Origin: Heliocidaris tuberculata
Taxonomy: Eukaryota; Echinodermata; Echinoidea; Camarodonta; Echinometridae
Reading direction: 5' to 3'
Assembly: GCA_025618425.1 (NCBI GenBank)
Contig: CM046846.1
Coordinates: 33,330,038 to 33,394,037, forward strand
DNA: 64,000 bases
Positions within the stretch are counted from its first letter, which is position 1. Every line of letters starts with the position of its first letter. This document shows, piece by piece, positions 23,177 to 36,094 of the stretch. The position numbers and the translations under genes are program-made. The notes beneath the pieces are model-generated. The model searched no databases and was not told where the DNA came from. It saw only the letters and a program-made list of their open reading frames with translations.

Positions 23177-26100
23177 GAAGATAATGATATCCCAAAGAAA
23201 GGAGAGAAACAACCGAAGGCGCAGGAAGGTGGTCTTTCAATCTCTGCTTATAGTGGTTGCGGTTATCATCGTCTCGAGATTTGAGTTTCCAAAAACCACT
23301 TCCTTAAATCGATACGATACAGCTGTATCACACATGAGAGGTACTGTCACAAACTTGAACATTGCATCATGAATGTTTACCAGCGAAATCAATATACAAC
23401 GCATCCGATTCAATGGTATTAACCTTCTCAATACCACATGACAATATCTCCGAGGACAATATCTATCTCTCTTTAATCTGTATTTTCATGAGTTTTTTGG
23501 TTGAAATTTTAGTAAAGAAATATTCTTGAACTCAATGAGGAATTTAAAGTAATCCCAAGTTTTGGCAACGACGAAAAGAAATAATCGCGGAATCTAACCA
23601 AACTTTATTTACATCTGTCAAACGAATATGATAGACTATGTATATAAGAGCTGAATAATGAACAATAAGCAATGATCGGTTTGACCAAAATATGTAGTCC
23701 CGTATTTGAATTATTATTATTCAGAGATCTTAATCGGTTGTATGTACTTATCATTAATAATTTCTTTCCTCTTTTATTCACCTACTACCAAAAAAAAGTA
23801 AAAAAATTCAAAATTTCCTTGAGCTAGTTTCTCTTGCAATGCATTTCATAACTAAAAAAAAATTACGTTAACATTTTCGTCATCTGCCTACTACTGGCTT
23901 CTATACATTTACAGATGAGTAGCATGTGCATGGATGTTATGTGGTTATGAAAAAAAAGAGAAATCTGGCCAAACCACATGTGAGATATGGTGCCTATGGA
24001 ACGCGATGGGTTAAGAGCAAGATCATGAACCAGACAAAAAAGCAACAATACAACATTAGAACTAGAACACGTCATGGAAACATGGAGCTGTCAGGTTTCT
24101 CACTCCCGTGCGTGCTGTAGAGCTACCTCCAGAAGCGGTTTCTTTGGACATTATTTACTTGAACTTAAACCTACTCAAGAGTAAAGTACATACACACAAA
24201 GGGAATGATAGGAGTAGTCATTTCTTTACAGGTGCCTGTCTATTTGGTAGCATTACAGGCCTCAAGGTCTGTTGTTTCTTCCTGTATACCTTTAGCACAA
24301 GAAGGTGTGCGGCAATAATGACTGTAATATGTCCAAACATTCATCCTATCGGGACTCCCATAAGAGACTCATAAGGCCGAAGTGACAACATCATTTATCA
24401 CCATTCTTGTCAGCTTTCCCAAATCACATAATTGCCTCGTTAGCCTCGATGTACAATGTTGTTTCAATCAAGCCCGCAAAATTAAAAAAAGAGAGCTTAC
24501 ATCGCATTCCGTTCGAAGATATTCAAACACGATGATAATTGCCTTCTGTGGCAATGCGTTTAACGTGAATGCTGAAACACCTAACTCATCAGTTACAATT
24601 ATCTTAGTTAACCACAAATTATGGTATCATTTTAGACCAATTTTCTAAACCCAATACCGACAAAGAATGGTGTCAACAACCGAGAGAAACGTCTGCTGGT
24701 TTTCGATTTGGACCACGTCCTTGTCACACTGACGTCGTTATGTCTCCATTAAAGAGATTAGTAGGCTAATTATCATTGAAGGGGATTTAATGTGTATTCT
24801 TTAGAACTGAATCAATCTATCATGAAGACATCATCCGTAATCGATGTCTAACGACGGATAATTCCTTAAAAGTTTTGAGGATTCCGACCAGCAATTGCAG
24901 ACGTATGTCAAGAAGATTAAACCTTACTTTCCTTTTTTCAAAAGGTCATTTGGAGTGACGACGTATTCTGAACGACTAATGGAAAATAAAGTGAACCGCT
25001 TTAGAATGTAATATTGCCGAAGACTTAAAACTCTTCATTTCTATCGCTTACAGGCAATGGAAATGGTGGTTTTATTCTATGGTCTTATTCTATGATATGA
25101 TTTAAAGCTATTAGGTGTCGTCGAATGTATGAGAACGAGGGAATACGTATGGGACATATATAAGAAAGTGTCACTCGAACAATATACTTATGACCAAGTC
25201 ATACTTTGGGACTTAAGCATTTGCGAAAGAATGACGACGGAGAAAAATAACCCAAATAGTGGAATTTTGTCTCGAAAAAAAGAGAAAAATCCTTGCAAAA
25301 TTATGAAATTATCTGGAAGAGGATCAAAGAAGAAAAAGAGAGAAAAGGAGAGTAAATGACAATTCAAAATGCACAGTATTTCATAAGTAGTAGGTCTATA
25401 TTACGCTGAAGGATCTTTGGACGTCATTTGAATGATAAAGAAGTAATTTAAGAAGGCTTCAAAGATTTTGCTATATTTTCCCCCTTCATTTTCTCTCTTA
25501 TTCTGTCCTCAATTTACTATCCTGAGATGATGTCCACATACGTTTGACTATCAAGACCACTATTTCAATGCCCATTCGAGTGCAATGTTAAATACGATTA
25601 ATACTTTAATTTAGCAGCCCATTAAAGTCTTAAACAGGAATCCAACAATTCAAAGCTGAATACACCTTTCAAGATAATGCGCTTTCACTGAATTGACTAC
25701 AGTGTGTATAAACTCGTCTCAAAACATGGTTTTCTTTCCCACTCTTTGCCTCGCTTTAAATACCCCCATAGTATAGCTACATGTACTTATCGAATAGTTG
25801 TACACAATCTTGCTACTTATAAAATCTTAAAGCCCCTTTTGTCGCTAAAAAGGCACAACAGCAGCAAAACATTTGATTCATTTTGTAAAGTGAGAGCGCT
25901 AATGCGTGGTCACGATTGATTTGTCCGATTAATTGCTGAAACGCAATACCGTAATACCGCCAACGGTTACGAGTTTTGGGATAATGTTGAAAACAGAAAA
26001 GTACCGCAGAATGATGAGAATAGAAATACATAATAGAATGCGAGTAATAGGTAGGGAAATGGGCAGGGTTATTACAGATTATAAAAATTGTCTCCTTCTT

Positions 26101-26249
26101 AGCTCAAGATATATCGTGGGAAAATGTATTTGACACAACATATGTTGAGTTCACAAAAAGACAAACAGCATCTTTAGAGATAATGGATAAAATATGAAAT
26201 TTTGTGTACAAAACATATTGAGAGTTGTACTACTAAACCTGCCATTTTG

Positions 26250-26571
26250 AAGCAACATTGCCAATTTGAGGATCGCCATAGAAAGTAAATTGAAACTTTT
26301 CAAACTTTCATAACTTTTTCATTTCGTAACCGATTTTGAGGGAACTTTTTAAAATTGCTTCTCTCTATCTATCTTTTCTTTTCATTAAAATGGATATTTC
26401 CCAGGGTTTCATTCTCCTTTTAGAAATGTGACAACTCAAAATGATTTCATCCTGTTTTAAAGTCAAAATCAAGAGGAAAAATACAGAAATAAAGCAACAC
26501 ATTGCGCTTTTATGCAAATAAAACTGCGTACGTTATGCAAAAATAATGCCTCAGTCGACATATCCCTTTAA
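26250..26571 (-). mobile_element. Half of a TTAA foldback element (related to 11722-12281)
   Basis: The right end, reversed, reads TTAA|AGGGATATGTCGACTGAG. Further in it has CTCAAAATCGGTTACGAAAT, AAAAAGTTATGAAAGTTTG and CAAATTGGCA, the same order as the arm of the 11.7-kb element. A matching left terminus was not found, so it is probably truncated. Confidence 0.4.
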
Positions 26572-27213
26572 AAAGACATCGCAACATTGGTTTTAGATCG
26601 TTTATCTTTACATTGACACGTGCAGGACATGTGTGACATATGGAAGGCATCTTTTCTTATCACATACATACAAACAGCATAGGCCTACATCCTTTATGAC
26701 GTTAGAGGTGTGGCCAGTTATACCAAGACACATGTCTTGGAAAATGGCTTTGAAGGATTCTAGGTAGGAGGAGGTTGCGAGATGCTCATCCTTGTTTCTA
26801 AACTGCCAGTTCATATTAATTTCATATTTGACTAAATTTCTTTTTGTTCAGCAGGCCCTTGTTCTTAAGCAGGCAATCAAATGGTATCATGCGACTGAAA
26901 AGGGGCAACATATTGCGCTTCTCTATCTTAACCCGTTAATTACTAAATCTCATCATTCCCCGAAGCTTCATACAGGAACTACATAGTTCTCGTAGACATT
27001 GGCTTATAATGTAGAATTGTTCACATTTCAGCAGAAAATATGCTTTGGGGGAGGAAGGAAGGAAGTTAGGAGGTTCAGATTACTGACTTCTTCAGCATAG
27101 GGTGGAGCTAGCGTGAGCCCCCGCCCATGCGAATGCCCATGTGAATGCCCAGGGAACAAGAGAAATAAAATACTTCCAGTGGGTCTAGTACCAGTCCTGA
27201 CCAGATACATTAC

Positions 27214-27232
27214 GCCCCCCCCCCCCCCCCTC
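27214..27232. repeat. Poly-C tract
   Basis: About 17 C, within a region that also carries a tandem GAATGCCCATG unit (27130-27150). Confidence 0.95.
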
Positions 27233-27260
27233 GGGTCTGGGAAGGATTCTATAACCCCAT

Positions 27261-27306
27261 GCCACATTATGTGCAGTTGCGAATCCGCAACTGCACATAA
27301 TGTGGC
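27261..27306. repeat. Perfect hairpin: 21-bp arms, 4-base loop
   Basis: The left arm GCCACATTATGTGCAGTTGC plus one G is exactly matched by the right arm across the loop AATC. There are no mismatches, so it is young or maintained. The loop is too short for a usual microRNA precursor. No clear flanking direct repeat is seen. Confidence 0.95.
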
Positions 27307-27626
27307 GAAAACAATGTATTTTGTATTTCTGTGAATTTTCTGATCACGTTTTCAAGTGCCGGAAAATGGAGGACACCATCTCCTGGGAGAGGAAGAGGGA
27401 CCCGTGACGCGTCATTTTAAATGCATCAAAAACAGCATTACGAGAGCACACCTCTCGACATTGACAATATGCCACGCACTGCAATAGGTGTGATCGATGG
27501 ACGACCTTTTCATACCTTCCTGCGTCGGCAAACTGAAGACCTAAAATACCCTTCTTCGTACTGTCATGATGAGTAGGAGCTAGACTACATGCACTCATCC
27601 CCAAGTCACACTTACGAGACCTAAAC

Positions 27627-27780
27627 CAGGGGGGGGGGGGGGGGGGCGTTTCATCTAGTGTCTTGTCAGTAATTTTTACCGACTAATTTGCTCTCAGCCA
27701 ATCAGATGCAAAGATTTCAGTAGCTTATAACAGTTATTGCAACTTGTCATTGATGACAGGTTTTATGAAACAGGGCCCTG
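27627..27780 (+). mobile_element. Chimeric MITE: GAGCG-type left end, GGGCCC-type right end
   Basis: The left side reads CCAGGGG, expanded to about 18 G, then CGTTTCATCTAGTG and TCAGTAATTTTTACCGAC, as in the 29.65- and 35.95-kb copies. The core is CTCAGCCAATCAGATGC. The right side is CAGTTATTGCAACTTGTCAT, then TTTTATGAAACAGGGCCCTG, as in the 29.5-, 39.6- and 58.9-kb copies. The ends are therefore not good inverted repeats of each other. Confidence 0.75.
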
Positions 27781-29500
27781 ACCGACAACATATCGAATAA
27801 AAAAATACTTTCCCCCGAATGGCCGACATTTGGAGTCGATGTAGAGTCGGTTTGGCGTTGTGCCTCGGGTTTGACAACAAGCCTTTATCACAGATTTATG
27901 TCATGATGGTTACGCGCGTTCGAGTCTGTCATTACTCTTTTTCTTTTTACATGCGATTCATCAAGACTTAATAAGGCACTTAAAGATTTCTTGAAGCGTC
28001 GTCAAGGAGGAACTTTATCTGAAAGACAGCTGTCATATCACAGCAAGCTTTTCACTTTTTGAGAGACTGTCGGCAAGACGTACGTCAGATTTTCTTTTCG
28101 CGTTAACACTGATCACTACCACTCTTTACAGGGTAACACTCAGCCTGCAGCTATAAAGCACAATGGGTATCTTGTTAACACTTCAGATAGGCCTAGAGCA
28201 TGCCGCCATTGAATGAAAAAGTTTAGCCCCGACGAAAACCTAAAAAAGATATACATGTATGTATTTGCATAGTTGATCCTGAATTAGTGGCGAATTCTGG
28301 GTATAAAGGTCTTAAGAAGTTTAAAAATGAGTAAAATAAACTTTAACTTGAACTTTATGTCTGTTTGAAATACATTCTCTTTCCGTTTATTGTCAGATAA
28401 TGAAATAATATTGACATTTATGTTTTCAAACTGTGATTTACATAAATTGGTTTGAAATAATGATGTTCACATGATAACAGACAACTTACAAGGTAACGAG
28501 AACCAAATACATTTACACATCAGAATGCACTACAGCCACAGAGCTATTATTTTCATATAATGATTATCATACATTCAATCACTGAAGATTGAAATGCATT
28601 ACGTCAGTACTTTGCGATTTAGCTTGGTATTAGTAGAGGCACGGTCATCGTTCGTAGATGTAGAACTATTGGTTCGGACAGCGGGCTTTCAAAATAGTAC
28701 AGTCATTAAACCTAATCGCTTCTTCGAAGTACATGTATAGTGATGAAATGTGTGGCGCCGGTTTCGTGGAAAGGATGTTAAGGTATTTTCCCGCTTCTGA
28801 AACCTTTTGGTAGTCTGTTAAAGCTCCTGATCGTCATGATCGCTTACAGATGGAGCTTGATCTATTTCTTGGACGTTCTACTTAGCATGCTTACTCACAA
28901 CACATGAATTTCATTGCCCCTTTTTGTGCATTTCGCGTGGGTCTTTCGTCATCGAGGAAAAAATCACAACACAACAACTTTCCTTTAGTAGTCGGACTCG
29001 ATTCATTGATGTTTTGTAATTCTTTGTGCACGTGTGTTTTAGAGCTTTGTTCAGTAACTTGATTGTTTTTTCATAATATTTTATTATCCTGCAAGGCTAT
29101 CCCTTTGCCATTGTATTCTGTTTATCTTGAAAACTCCCAAAATATTAGTTTTAAATCTGCACTTCTGAATGAATAGAGAAAAGTACTTCATGTTTGTTAT
29201 TTCGGACTAGCTGTCCGTACATGACCTTCAGTTAATATCGCGTACTTAAACAGATCACACATGGCTATGTGTTATTTCCTTTCGTTTTCCTTCCTTCTCT
29301 TTACCTGCGCCAAGGTAATGAATACAATGTGATCACCAGCGTTATTACACATGGACAGGCGCCAATATCAGCACCATTCCACCATACAAGGTTCGTATCT
29401 ACATGACCTATGTCACACCGCCAAACCGATACCGAACCGACTGCTCCTTACCCATTCAAGGTACATGTAATCTCATTTTTCGATCGGTCTGTTGTCGATC
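27781..29500. other. No recognised feature
   Basis: AT-rich sequence without a convincing exon or paired repeat. A possible LINE-like tail (AAAATAAACTTTAACTTGAA) lies near 28332-28352 but has no supporting body. Confidence 0.5.
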
Positions 29501-29650
29501 TGGGCCCCTTTTCATAAAACTTGTCATCAGTAACAACTGCCTCATTTCTATGACAAATTCGCTCTCAGCCAATCAGATGTAAGGATTTCAGTAGCTTATA
29601 ACAATTATTGTAAGTTGTCAGTGATAACAAGGTTTATGAAACGGGGCCCA
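29501..29650 (+). mobile_element. GGGCCC-family MITE (150 bp)
   Basis: The left end TGGGCCCCTTTTCATAAAAC is inverted at the right as TTTATGAAACGGGGCCCA. The core CTCAGCCAATCAGATGTAAG is followed by GATTTCAGTAGCTTATAAC. It directly abuts the next element. Confidence 0.85.
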
Positions 29651-29791
29651 GGGGAGCGTTTCATCAAGCGTTGTTTCAGTGATTTTTACCGACAAATTTG
29701 CTCTCAGCCAATCAGATGCAAGGATTTCAGTAGCTTATAACAGTTGTCGGTGAAAATCACTGACAAAACACTTGATGAAAACGCTCCCCTG
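29649..29791 (+). mobile_element. GAGCG-family MITE (143 bp), back to back with the preceding one
   Basis: The left end CAGGGGAGCGTTTCATCAAG is inverted at the right as CTTGATGAAAACGCTCCCCT. The core CTCAGCCAATCAGATGCAAG is the same as in the GGGCCC family. Arms run about 45 bp (GTGATTTTTACCGACAA versus TTGTCGGTGAAAATCAC). Confidence 0.88.
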
Positions 29792-32011
29792 GTGTCGCTC
29801 ATGTTGGCGTGACTTGGGTATAAGCCATGTACACCGTTGAGGTACAGTGTACTCTATGTGCTAATGACCGTTTAGGTGTATTGAGGTTGACGGTTTTATT
29901 AAGGGGAAGATGATACCCACAAACACATTAAAATGGCTATCCTCACAAATGGACACTTTATTAGAGAGTGGGCTCATATTTCATTTTTATACAGCACGTG
30001 CTAGAAAAGTAGTCAAAGCAGATTTGGCACACTGTGCCTTTATACATATAGATCATCATGTATAATACAATTTTGTAGTGATTCTACACGATTTTTAACA
30101 ATCTTTAACAATTTTACTAATCTTTCCAATGAGCACTGACCTGGAAATAATTCTTTATAGTCTGTGACTTTATAGAATGTGACCACAGTGATTTTTGTTA
30201 TTATTGTAGTAAACAACTTAATTGTACTATTCATCTCATATTGATATGACAAACAATTTCATTTAATTTTCGAATAGTTATTGACCAGTGAATAAATCTT
30301 TTAATCTTCATTGTAATCGCAGTGAAATGTTAATCATTCTGGTAGATAATGTCATTGTACTTTTTACGATCAATCTGATATCAAAATAGTGAGGACCTTG
30401 TTTGCTCTTTTGCTGGTATTAATTCATGCCACTTGTGATTTCAACCTAAAACCATTTCCTCGTGATCACAGTGACCTTCGACATCTGACTTCATTTTGTC
30501 GACATCGTCATGAAGAATAAAAAGAATATTAGTTAGGCCTAAAACTAGTTAATGTACATTAAAGTAGTAATTATTTGGAGGGAGGGGAGAGGTTCATAGA
30601 ATCAGTTCAAAGCGCAAAAAGATAACCCCAAAAACTAAATCGAGACACAAAGACAAAAACAAACACCGAATACTGAATATTTCCCACAAAATCATAATTC
30701 GGGAGGTATTATTAAATACGTTTCCTCCGTTCATTTCGTATAGAAATCAAATAATCTAAGCCAGAGTCAAATGTCTCTTTTAACACACAGAACAATAATC
30801 TTTTTGCTTGAAAATTTGTTATGTTATTAATATGATAGATTGACATACAATAGAACCTCTGTAGATTTTCTTTCAAAAAAGATACTTGTATACCTTTAAT
30901 AACTAATTCCTTGTCTGATTTGTTTAAAATGTTTACTAAATTAACTATAGGTACTCTTTCCTAATGACATGGATGTCGGTGAAATGGCATTTCTTTGACT
31001 TGCCGCCATGATGATTTCTGCACATTTCAGAAACACATTCATCCGTGATGGAAAGTCAAGCTGAAAGGATTGCGGTCAATAAGCTGATCTAAATCTCCAT
31101 TAGTCATGTAACAAGTTGGCCCTATAGCAACGATTTCGTGAGAGGATTTGTAGGGCCATACAACCATTTTCAAGTCTTTTTTTCTTTCATAAGTGAATAA
31201 GTCGCATCGGGCAGTGTACCTAACTTAAATAACGGCACTTAAATACTTAAAACGTTGAAGCGATTCTGTATATCACAATTTGCCCATCGTACCTCTGGTG
31301 GATTTTGTCAAATGCATTATTTTGTCTTCCCCTGGGGGTGTATGAAAGAGAAAACTATGAAGTGACCACCGGAGGGTTAGTGGACCGCCACTGATCTTGC
31401 AATACTTCCTAGAAAATCTGATTGATATATAAAAAAAAAAAAACTATTGGAAGCTCGAGCTAAATTGGCAGGCATCACTCGATACAAATTTAAAGCCGAA
31501 TTTGGCTTTCAACGTGTCCTCATCATGTATCAATCCTATTTTTCAAAGATAAATCAATTCAGAACCTCGTCCATAAAGCTATCTAAGATCCTTTCATTCC
31601 TTCACTCATTCTTAATGCATATCAATTAACACTCTTTTCGTACTCTAGGCAGACGTATTTGCGCTTTGATCACTAAATCAATTTGGTCAGACATCGCAAA
31701 TACCATTAAACAATCATCGGGTAATAGACAACTATTTTCTTCCTTGACATGTCGCCATTCACATGCTAATGCTTTATAACTTGAGAAAACAAGATGGACT
31801 TTGAGTTAACAGGTAAATATTTGCGTGTGGAAACACTCTTAATTGTGGAGAAATATATCGTTTCTATACGTTAATTTTAGTTGGGCGGGTCAACATGGTC
31901 AAAACATTTTAAAATTGGTGAAAATTGTTCGTCTTCTTACTGTCGAGCTTAGTGGCCGTTCTTTTTTTTCAAGGTTCACAGACATAATAATAGAAACCAG
32001 ATGAGATAGAT

Positions 32012-32057
<46 letters not shown>

Positions 32058-33505
32058 GGGGGGGGAGAGAAAAGAAGCAAATACTGCAGAACTTATTAAC
32101 TAATTTTGCCTCCTATAATATCAATCAATGGCTACTTCAGCGGCATTTTAGCCGAGGAAAAAACCGTGTTGGAATGGTGAGTTAGCTTTGACTGTCTCAT
32201 TTTTGATTGATTGGTGCACCTGCATATCTGGCTCTGCTCATGATTGCATTCCAGTGGTGAAGGTAAATGGTTACAATTCAATGATTACGATGCGACAAGC
32301 TCTGTCGATAATGACAATCTCATCGTGGATGAAAAGGAGGACGAGTCGGAGGAGAGAAGCTTCTTGAAAAGTCAACCAATCTAATTATAATCACCACTGA
32401 TTTATTTTGTACTAAAAAAAAAATCTTTCTGAATTTGATTTCAATAATAAATTACATTACATTCGTGTGAGCTTGCACATTTTTCATTTATTTTTCGGGG
32501 GTAGTATCTGACAAAAAGAAAGTAAAGAAATCGTAACATATTTACATCTTATTGACCAAGATAGATCTCTCATTTAAATAATTTAGTTAATCATTAAACC
32601 ATAACCATGACAAAAATCTGTCCTCTTTTAAAAACATAATATCGCGTTTACCTTGTTTTCATAATCACAACCGTGACGGCCCCCTCGTTAGATATTCCAG
32701 TCAAGAAATGAAATGTCAAACGTTCCTCAACTGAAAAATATGTTTTTTTATCCACTCAATTGTCATTTCAAAACAGAAGTTTAGAAGGAATTTCAAGACG
32801 AGCAACGTCATCTCGATCGCATTGATACAAAGTTCCCATGATCCCATGGACAGATCGCTAATTTTATTTGATAATCTTGTAATTAGAAATGTCATCCCAA
32901 AGATGTGATCAGCTTCGGATTGAATGACAAGACAGATCGAAAGGTAGAGTTCAGATAATGACCAAGACAAAATTTTCCAAAGAATCCAGCACAATATATA
33001 AGAACAACACATGAATAGTATCTTCCAAATGAATTGAATAGAAAATTGTAGTATAGCTTAGTAGTGAAAAAAAAAAAGAATTGTGACTAAACGAATGATG
33101 ATATCGTGGTGCTTGGTCAAAAAATTGAAATAAGTAGTCACATTAATTTAAAATGAAGGTGATTTTCTGCAAATTTCGGAAGTTTGTTAACATTGTAATG
33201 GCGAAATCAAAAAACTGATTGCATATCTAACAATTCAGATATAATATTAGGGAAAATTATATTAATAATTATGATTGTTTCTGCTTATATGAATATGGTT
33301 CTCTGCAAATTTCGTAAGTTTCCTGCTTACATTTTATAGCCGGCTTAAAAAAACAAAAAAGTAATTCCATTATCAGAGCCCAAGATTACCTCAATCAGAC
33401 CAAGCATAAGAAATGTCACGACTGCAGCTGCGATTGTCGGAAAGGGTCAAAGTTTCAAGAGGTATAGACTGTTTAGGCTGTCCTTCAAAACAGATACCAG
33501 CTGCC
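29792..33505. other. No recognised gene; GA/G microsatellite only
   Basis: AT-rich sequence with no convincing exon. The only clear feature is the (GA)n/poly-G run at 32017-32068, listed separately. Confidence 0.5.
32017..32068. repeat. (AG)n followed by poly-G
   Basis: About 15 AG units, then about 18 G at 32048-32065. Confidence 0.95.
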
Positions 33506-34325
33506 TATATGAAGAGCTTAATTCCAAAAGGAGCTAAATCCACTTCTGACCGAAATTGATTTTTAAAGATAAATATATGCATCTCAGGCATGGGAATCAA
33601 ATGCACTTTAGCATTTTAAAAAAATAATTGAAAGTTGAAAAAAAAAAAATTATTAGAAATTTAGGTTTCATTCCAAAGGGAGCTAAATCCAAAACCGTTT
33701 CATTCCAAAAGGAGCTAAATCCAGTATGGCCATTTAGAATTTGATCATTTAACCACATTCCCTAAAGCTATGTATTAATATGTTTACGCATATCGCTGAA
33801 GCTCCCAGTCTAGATAATCAGTGCAAAATTTTGAAAAGATTTACCGATTTTTAATATTTTCATGAATATCTTTGGATTTAGCTCCTTTTGGAATGAAACA
33901 TCTAACGATTCCCTGTCTTTAGGGACAAATGAGAAATTCATCAAAAAATCAAAAACATATTTATTAACAAATAAATACCTTAAAAGATGTAAAATGTACT
34001 CTGCTAGCAATATCACTGTGTTTCGTGTTGAATTCCTATTGTTAAAGGTGTCTAAATGTGCAGAAAAAGACAACGGACTAAGGTTTCATTCCAAAAGGAC
34101 CTAAATCCATGGAAATTGAAATTGTAAAAAATTTCATAAAAATTGAAATTCATTGCTAGATTTTTAAAAACATGATGGAAGTAATCTAAGATCTAATAAC
34201 CCTACCATATATATCAAAATAAAGTAACAATGGACAAAGGAAAGTGGTAAATTAAAAAACCTTGATTTACTCAAAAACACTAAATGTGGATTTAGCTCCT
34301 TTTGGAATGAAACTCTTCATATATA
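33506..34325. mobile_element. 820-bp non-autonomous element with six copies of one terminal motif
   Basis: The outer ends are TATATGAAGAGCTTAATTCC (33506) and, reversed from 34325, TATATATGAAGAGTTTCATT, both leading into AAAAGGAGCTAAATCCAC. The motif core TTCCAAAAGGAGCTAAATCC occurs at 33517-33542 (+), 33665-33691 (+, one change), 33697-33723 (+), 33873-33899 (-), 34083-34109 (+, one change) and 34287-34313 (-). The copies are separated by AT-rich sequence with no good reading frame. Multiple subterminal copies of a terminal motif are usual for transposase binding sites in several DNA transposon superfamilies. The superfamily here is unknown. Confidence 0.75.
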
Positions 34326-34720
34326 TATTTTTTTCCATTTACGGACCCCACAACTTGGCTTTGAAAGGGGATAAGTCAGCCCAACATATAATAGATATTA
34401 TATCAGATTCAAGAATATTGAATAAAGATGATTTTAGTTAGTTTCTTCTAGATTATTACTTTTATATATACACTTAATGGTTTGAGAAAAAATGAGATTC
34501 TCTCATTTTAGTCCAAAATATGCCACGGAAATACGATCATTCGATACCGTACTGTATACTGAAAATCATTTTGAAATGATTAAACGAATGACATTGAATA
34601 AGCAGTGTTCATTGGATTAAACGCCATATGAGTTATACACCTATTACAACAGATCACTTATATTCACCAATGCTCATATTTCTAGAACTTAAGTATTTTG
34701 TTTTACAAGTAAAATGGTCA

Positions 34721-34820
34721 AATCATAATGTATGCGCATCGTGTTGCTATGAAAGCGTATAAAGGTTATTTGTACTAGGTACAAATGACCTTTATCTGCA
34801 CATGCGCAAATTGTAATTAT
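34721..34820 (+). repeat. Dispersed repeat, copy 2 (partner 16708-16806)
   Basis: AATCATAATG, TATGCGC, TATAAAGGT, a palindrome around TAGGTACAAATGACCTTT, then CTGCACATGCGCAAATTGTA. The GTAC-centred palindrome is better preserved here (GTTATTTGTACTAGGTACAA). Confidence 0.65.
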
Positions 34821-35951
34821 TGATTACTGAAGAACGCAAAACATATCTTACTTAATAACTTCATAAATGACCACCTGACGGGATTAGTCGTGTATAGGAT
34901 GACGTCATCTGTGTTTCATCGATAAATCGAACGAGGAATTAAATCTGAAGCGCGTCGGTGGGGTGAGTGAAGGTAAAAACAAACGAAATTGTGTCACTTT
35001 CACGGGAGCGCTTGTAGCTGTTTTCCATTGAAATACCGGCAGCTTAAGAGGGGCATGACGTTCTATTTGTTTACACTTGAAGAGTTTCTTTCTGCAACTT
35101 GTGGCGAACCATTGTGCAACCCTCAAGGATCTTATCTATCACACCCACGACCAATACAACTTGAAAATGAACAGAGCCAATTTGAAACTGAAATTCTCCT
35201 TTTAAAGGTCATATTACATGGCCGATGTCATGAACAAACGAAATAACAACAACAGGCAGGTATGTCTTTGATGTGGCATGAATGTGGTCAGATTAAAGTC
35301 ATGTCCGAAATAATTTTCTTGCTTTAATTCAAAGGGTCGGGGTATAAATTTTGCTTACTCTATACAATATTGCAAATAGTGTAGCCCAGTGAAAATAATA
35401 TTTGAAATACCTCTTTTTGTGTAACTTATACGTTATCGAAATCGTCTTAATTTTTATGCTAAATCAGGTATGAGGATGAAGTCCAAAGGTCCTGCCATAG
35501 ACCTACATTAAGGGGCAGATAATCTCTTTTCACACTTTCTCGTTTGCCTTTGTAGCCAATTTATATTTTTGGTTGACTGGTAAGGCCCAAAAGACTTTTG
35601 TCTAATTTCTTCGATTTTAGTATATACATACTGTCTCAATAGCAGGATATTTATCATTAAAAGCTGCTGTGAAGTTTTTTTAAATTTTCATCCTAATTTC
35701 CATATCGCTTCCATACCTGAAGACTATCTTTAAGGTACACCGCTCAAAATAAGATTTTGTTTGCCACTTGAAGGAATAGATTAGGAGCTGTATCTGTGCA
35801 TGGCTCGCAATATTGAAGAAGGCTTTGCTCCCTTTGTTACGTTTATGAATACCTCAATGAAGAGGACAAGTACAGAGATTTGAGGGAATTAAGTCCAAGT
35901 TTGAGCAACTATGTAGACGCTGGAGGCTGGAGCACGTAGGAAAGAGCTCTC

Positions 35952-36094
35952 CTGGAGAGCGTTTCATCAAGCGTTTTGTCAGTGATTTTAACCGACAAAT
36001 TTGCTCTCAGCCAATCAGATGCAAGGATTTCAGTAGCTTATAACAGTTGTCGGATAAAAATCACTGATAAAATGCTTGATGAAACGCTCCCCAG
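35952..36094 (+). mobile_element. GAGCG-family MITE (143 bp)
   Basis: The left end CTGGAGAGCGTTTCATCAAG is inverted at the right as CTTGATGAAACGCTCCCCAG. The core CTCAGCCAATCAGATGCAAG matches the 29.65-kb copy almost exactly, so the two are closely related. Confidence 0.88.

Larger units (their letters stand above)
22109..27250. other. Upstream intron or intergenic DNA with no recognised gene
   Basis: If the ARHGAP6-like model is right, at least the left part is intron. A relatively GC-rich segment at 22763-23083 has a 106-codon frame on the minus strand and, on the plus strand, a good donor (TTCAG|GTAAGA at 23021). Neither strand gives a peptide I recognise. (GGA)n repeats occupy about 23125-23176. 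Otherwise the sequence is AT-rich and unassigned apart from a TTAA-type element end near 26.57 kb. Confidence 0.5.

Noticed and set aside
27261..27306. microRNA precursor
   Set aside because: A perfect 21-bp stem with a 4-base loop is not a typical precursor: too short, no bulges, loop too small.
28332..28352. LINE tail AAATAAACTTTAACTTGAAC
   Set aside because: No upstream element body was recognised; too short to claim.
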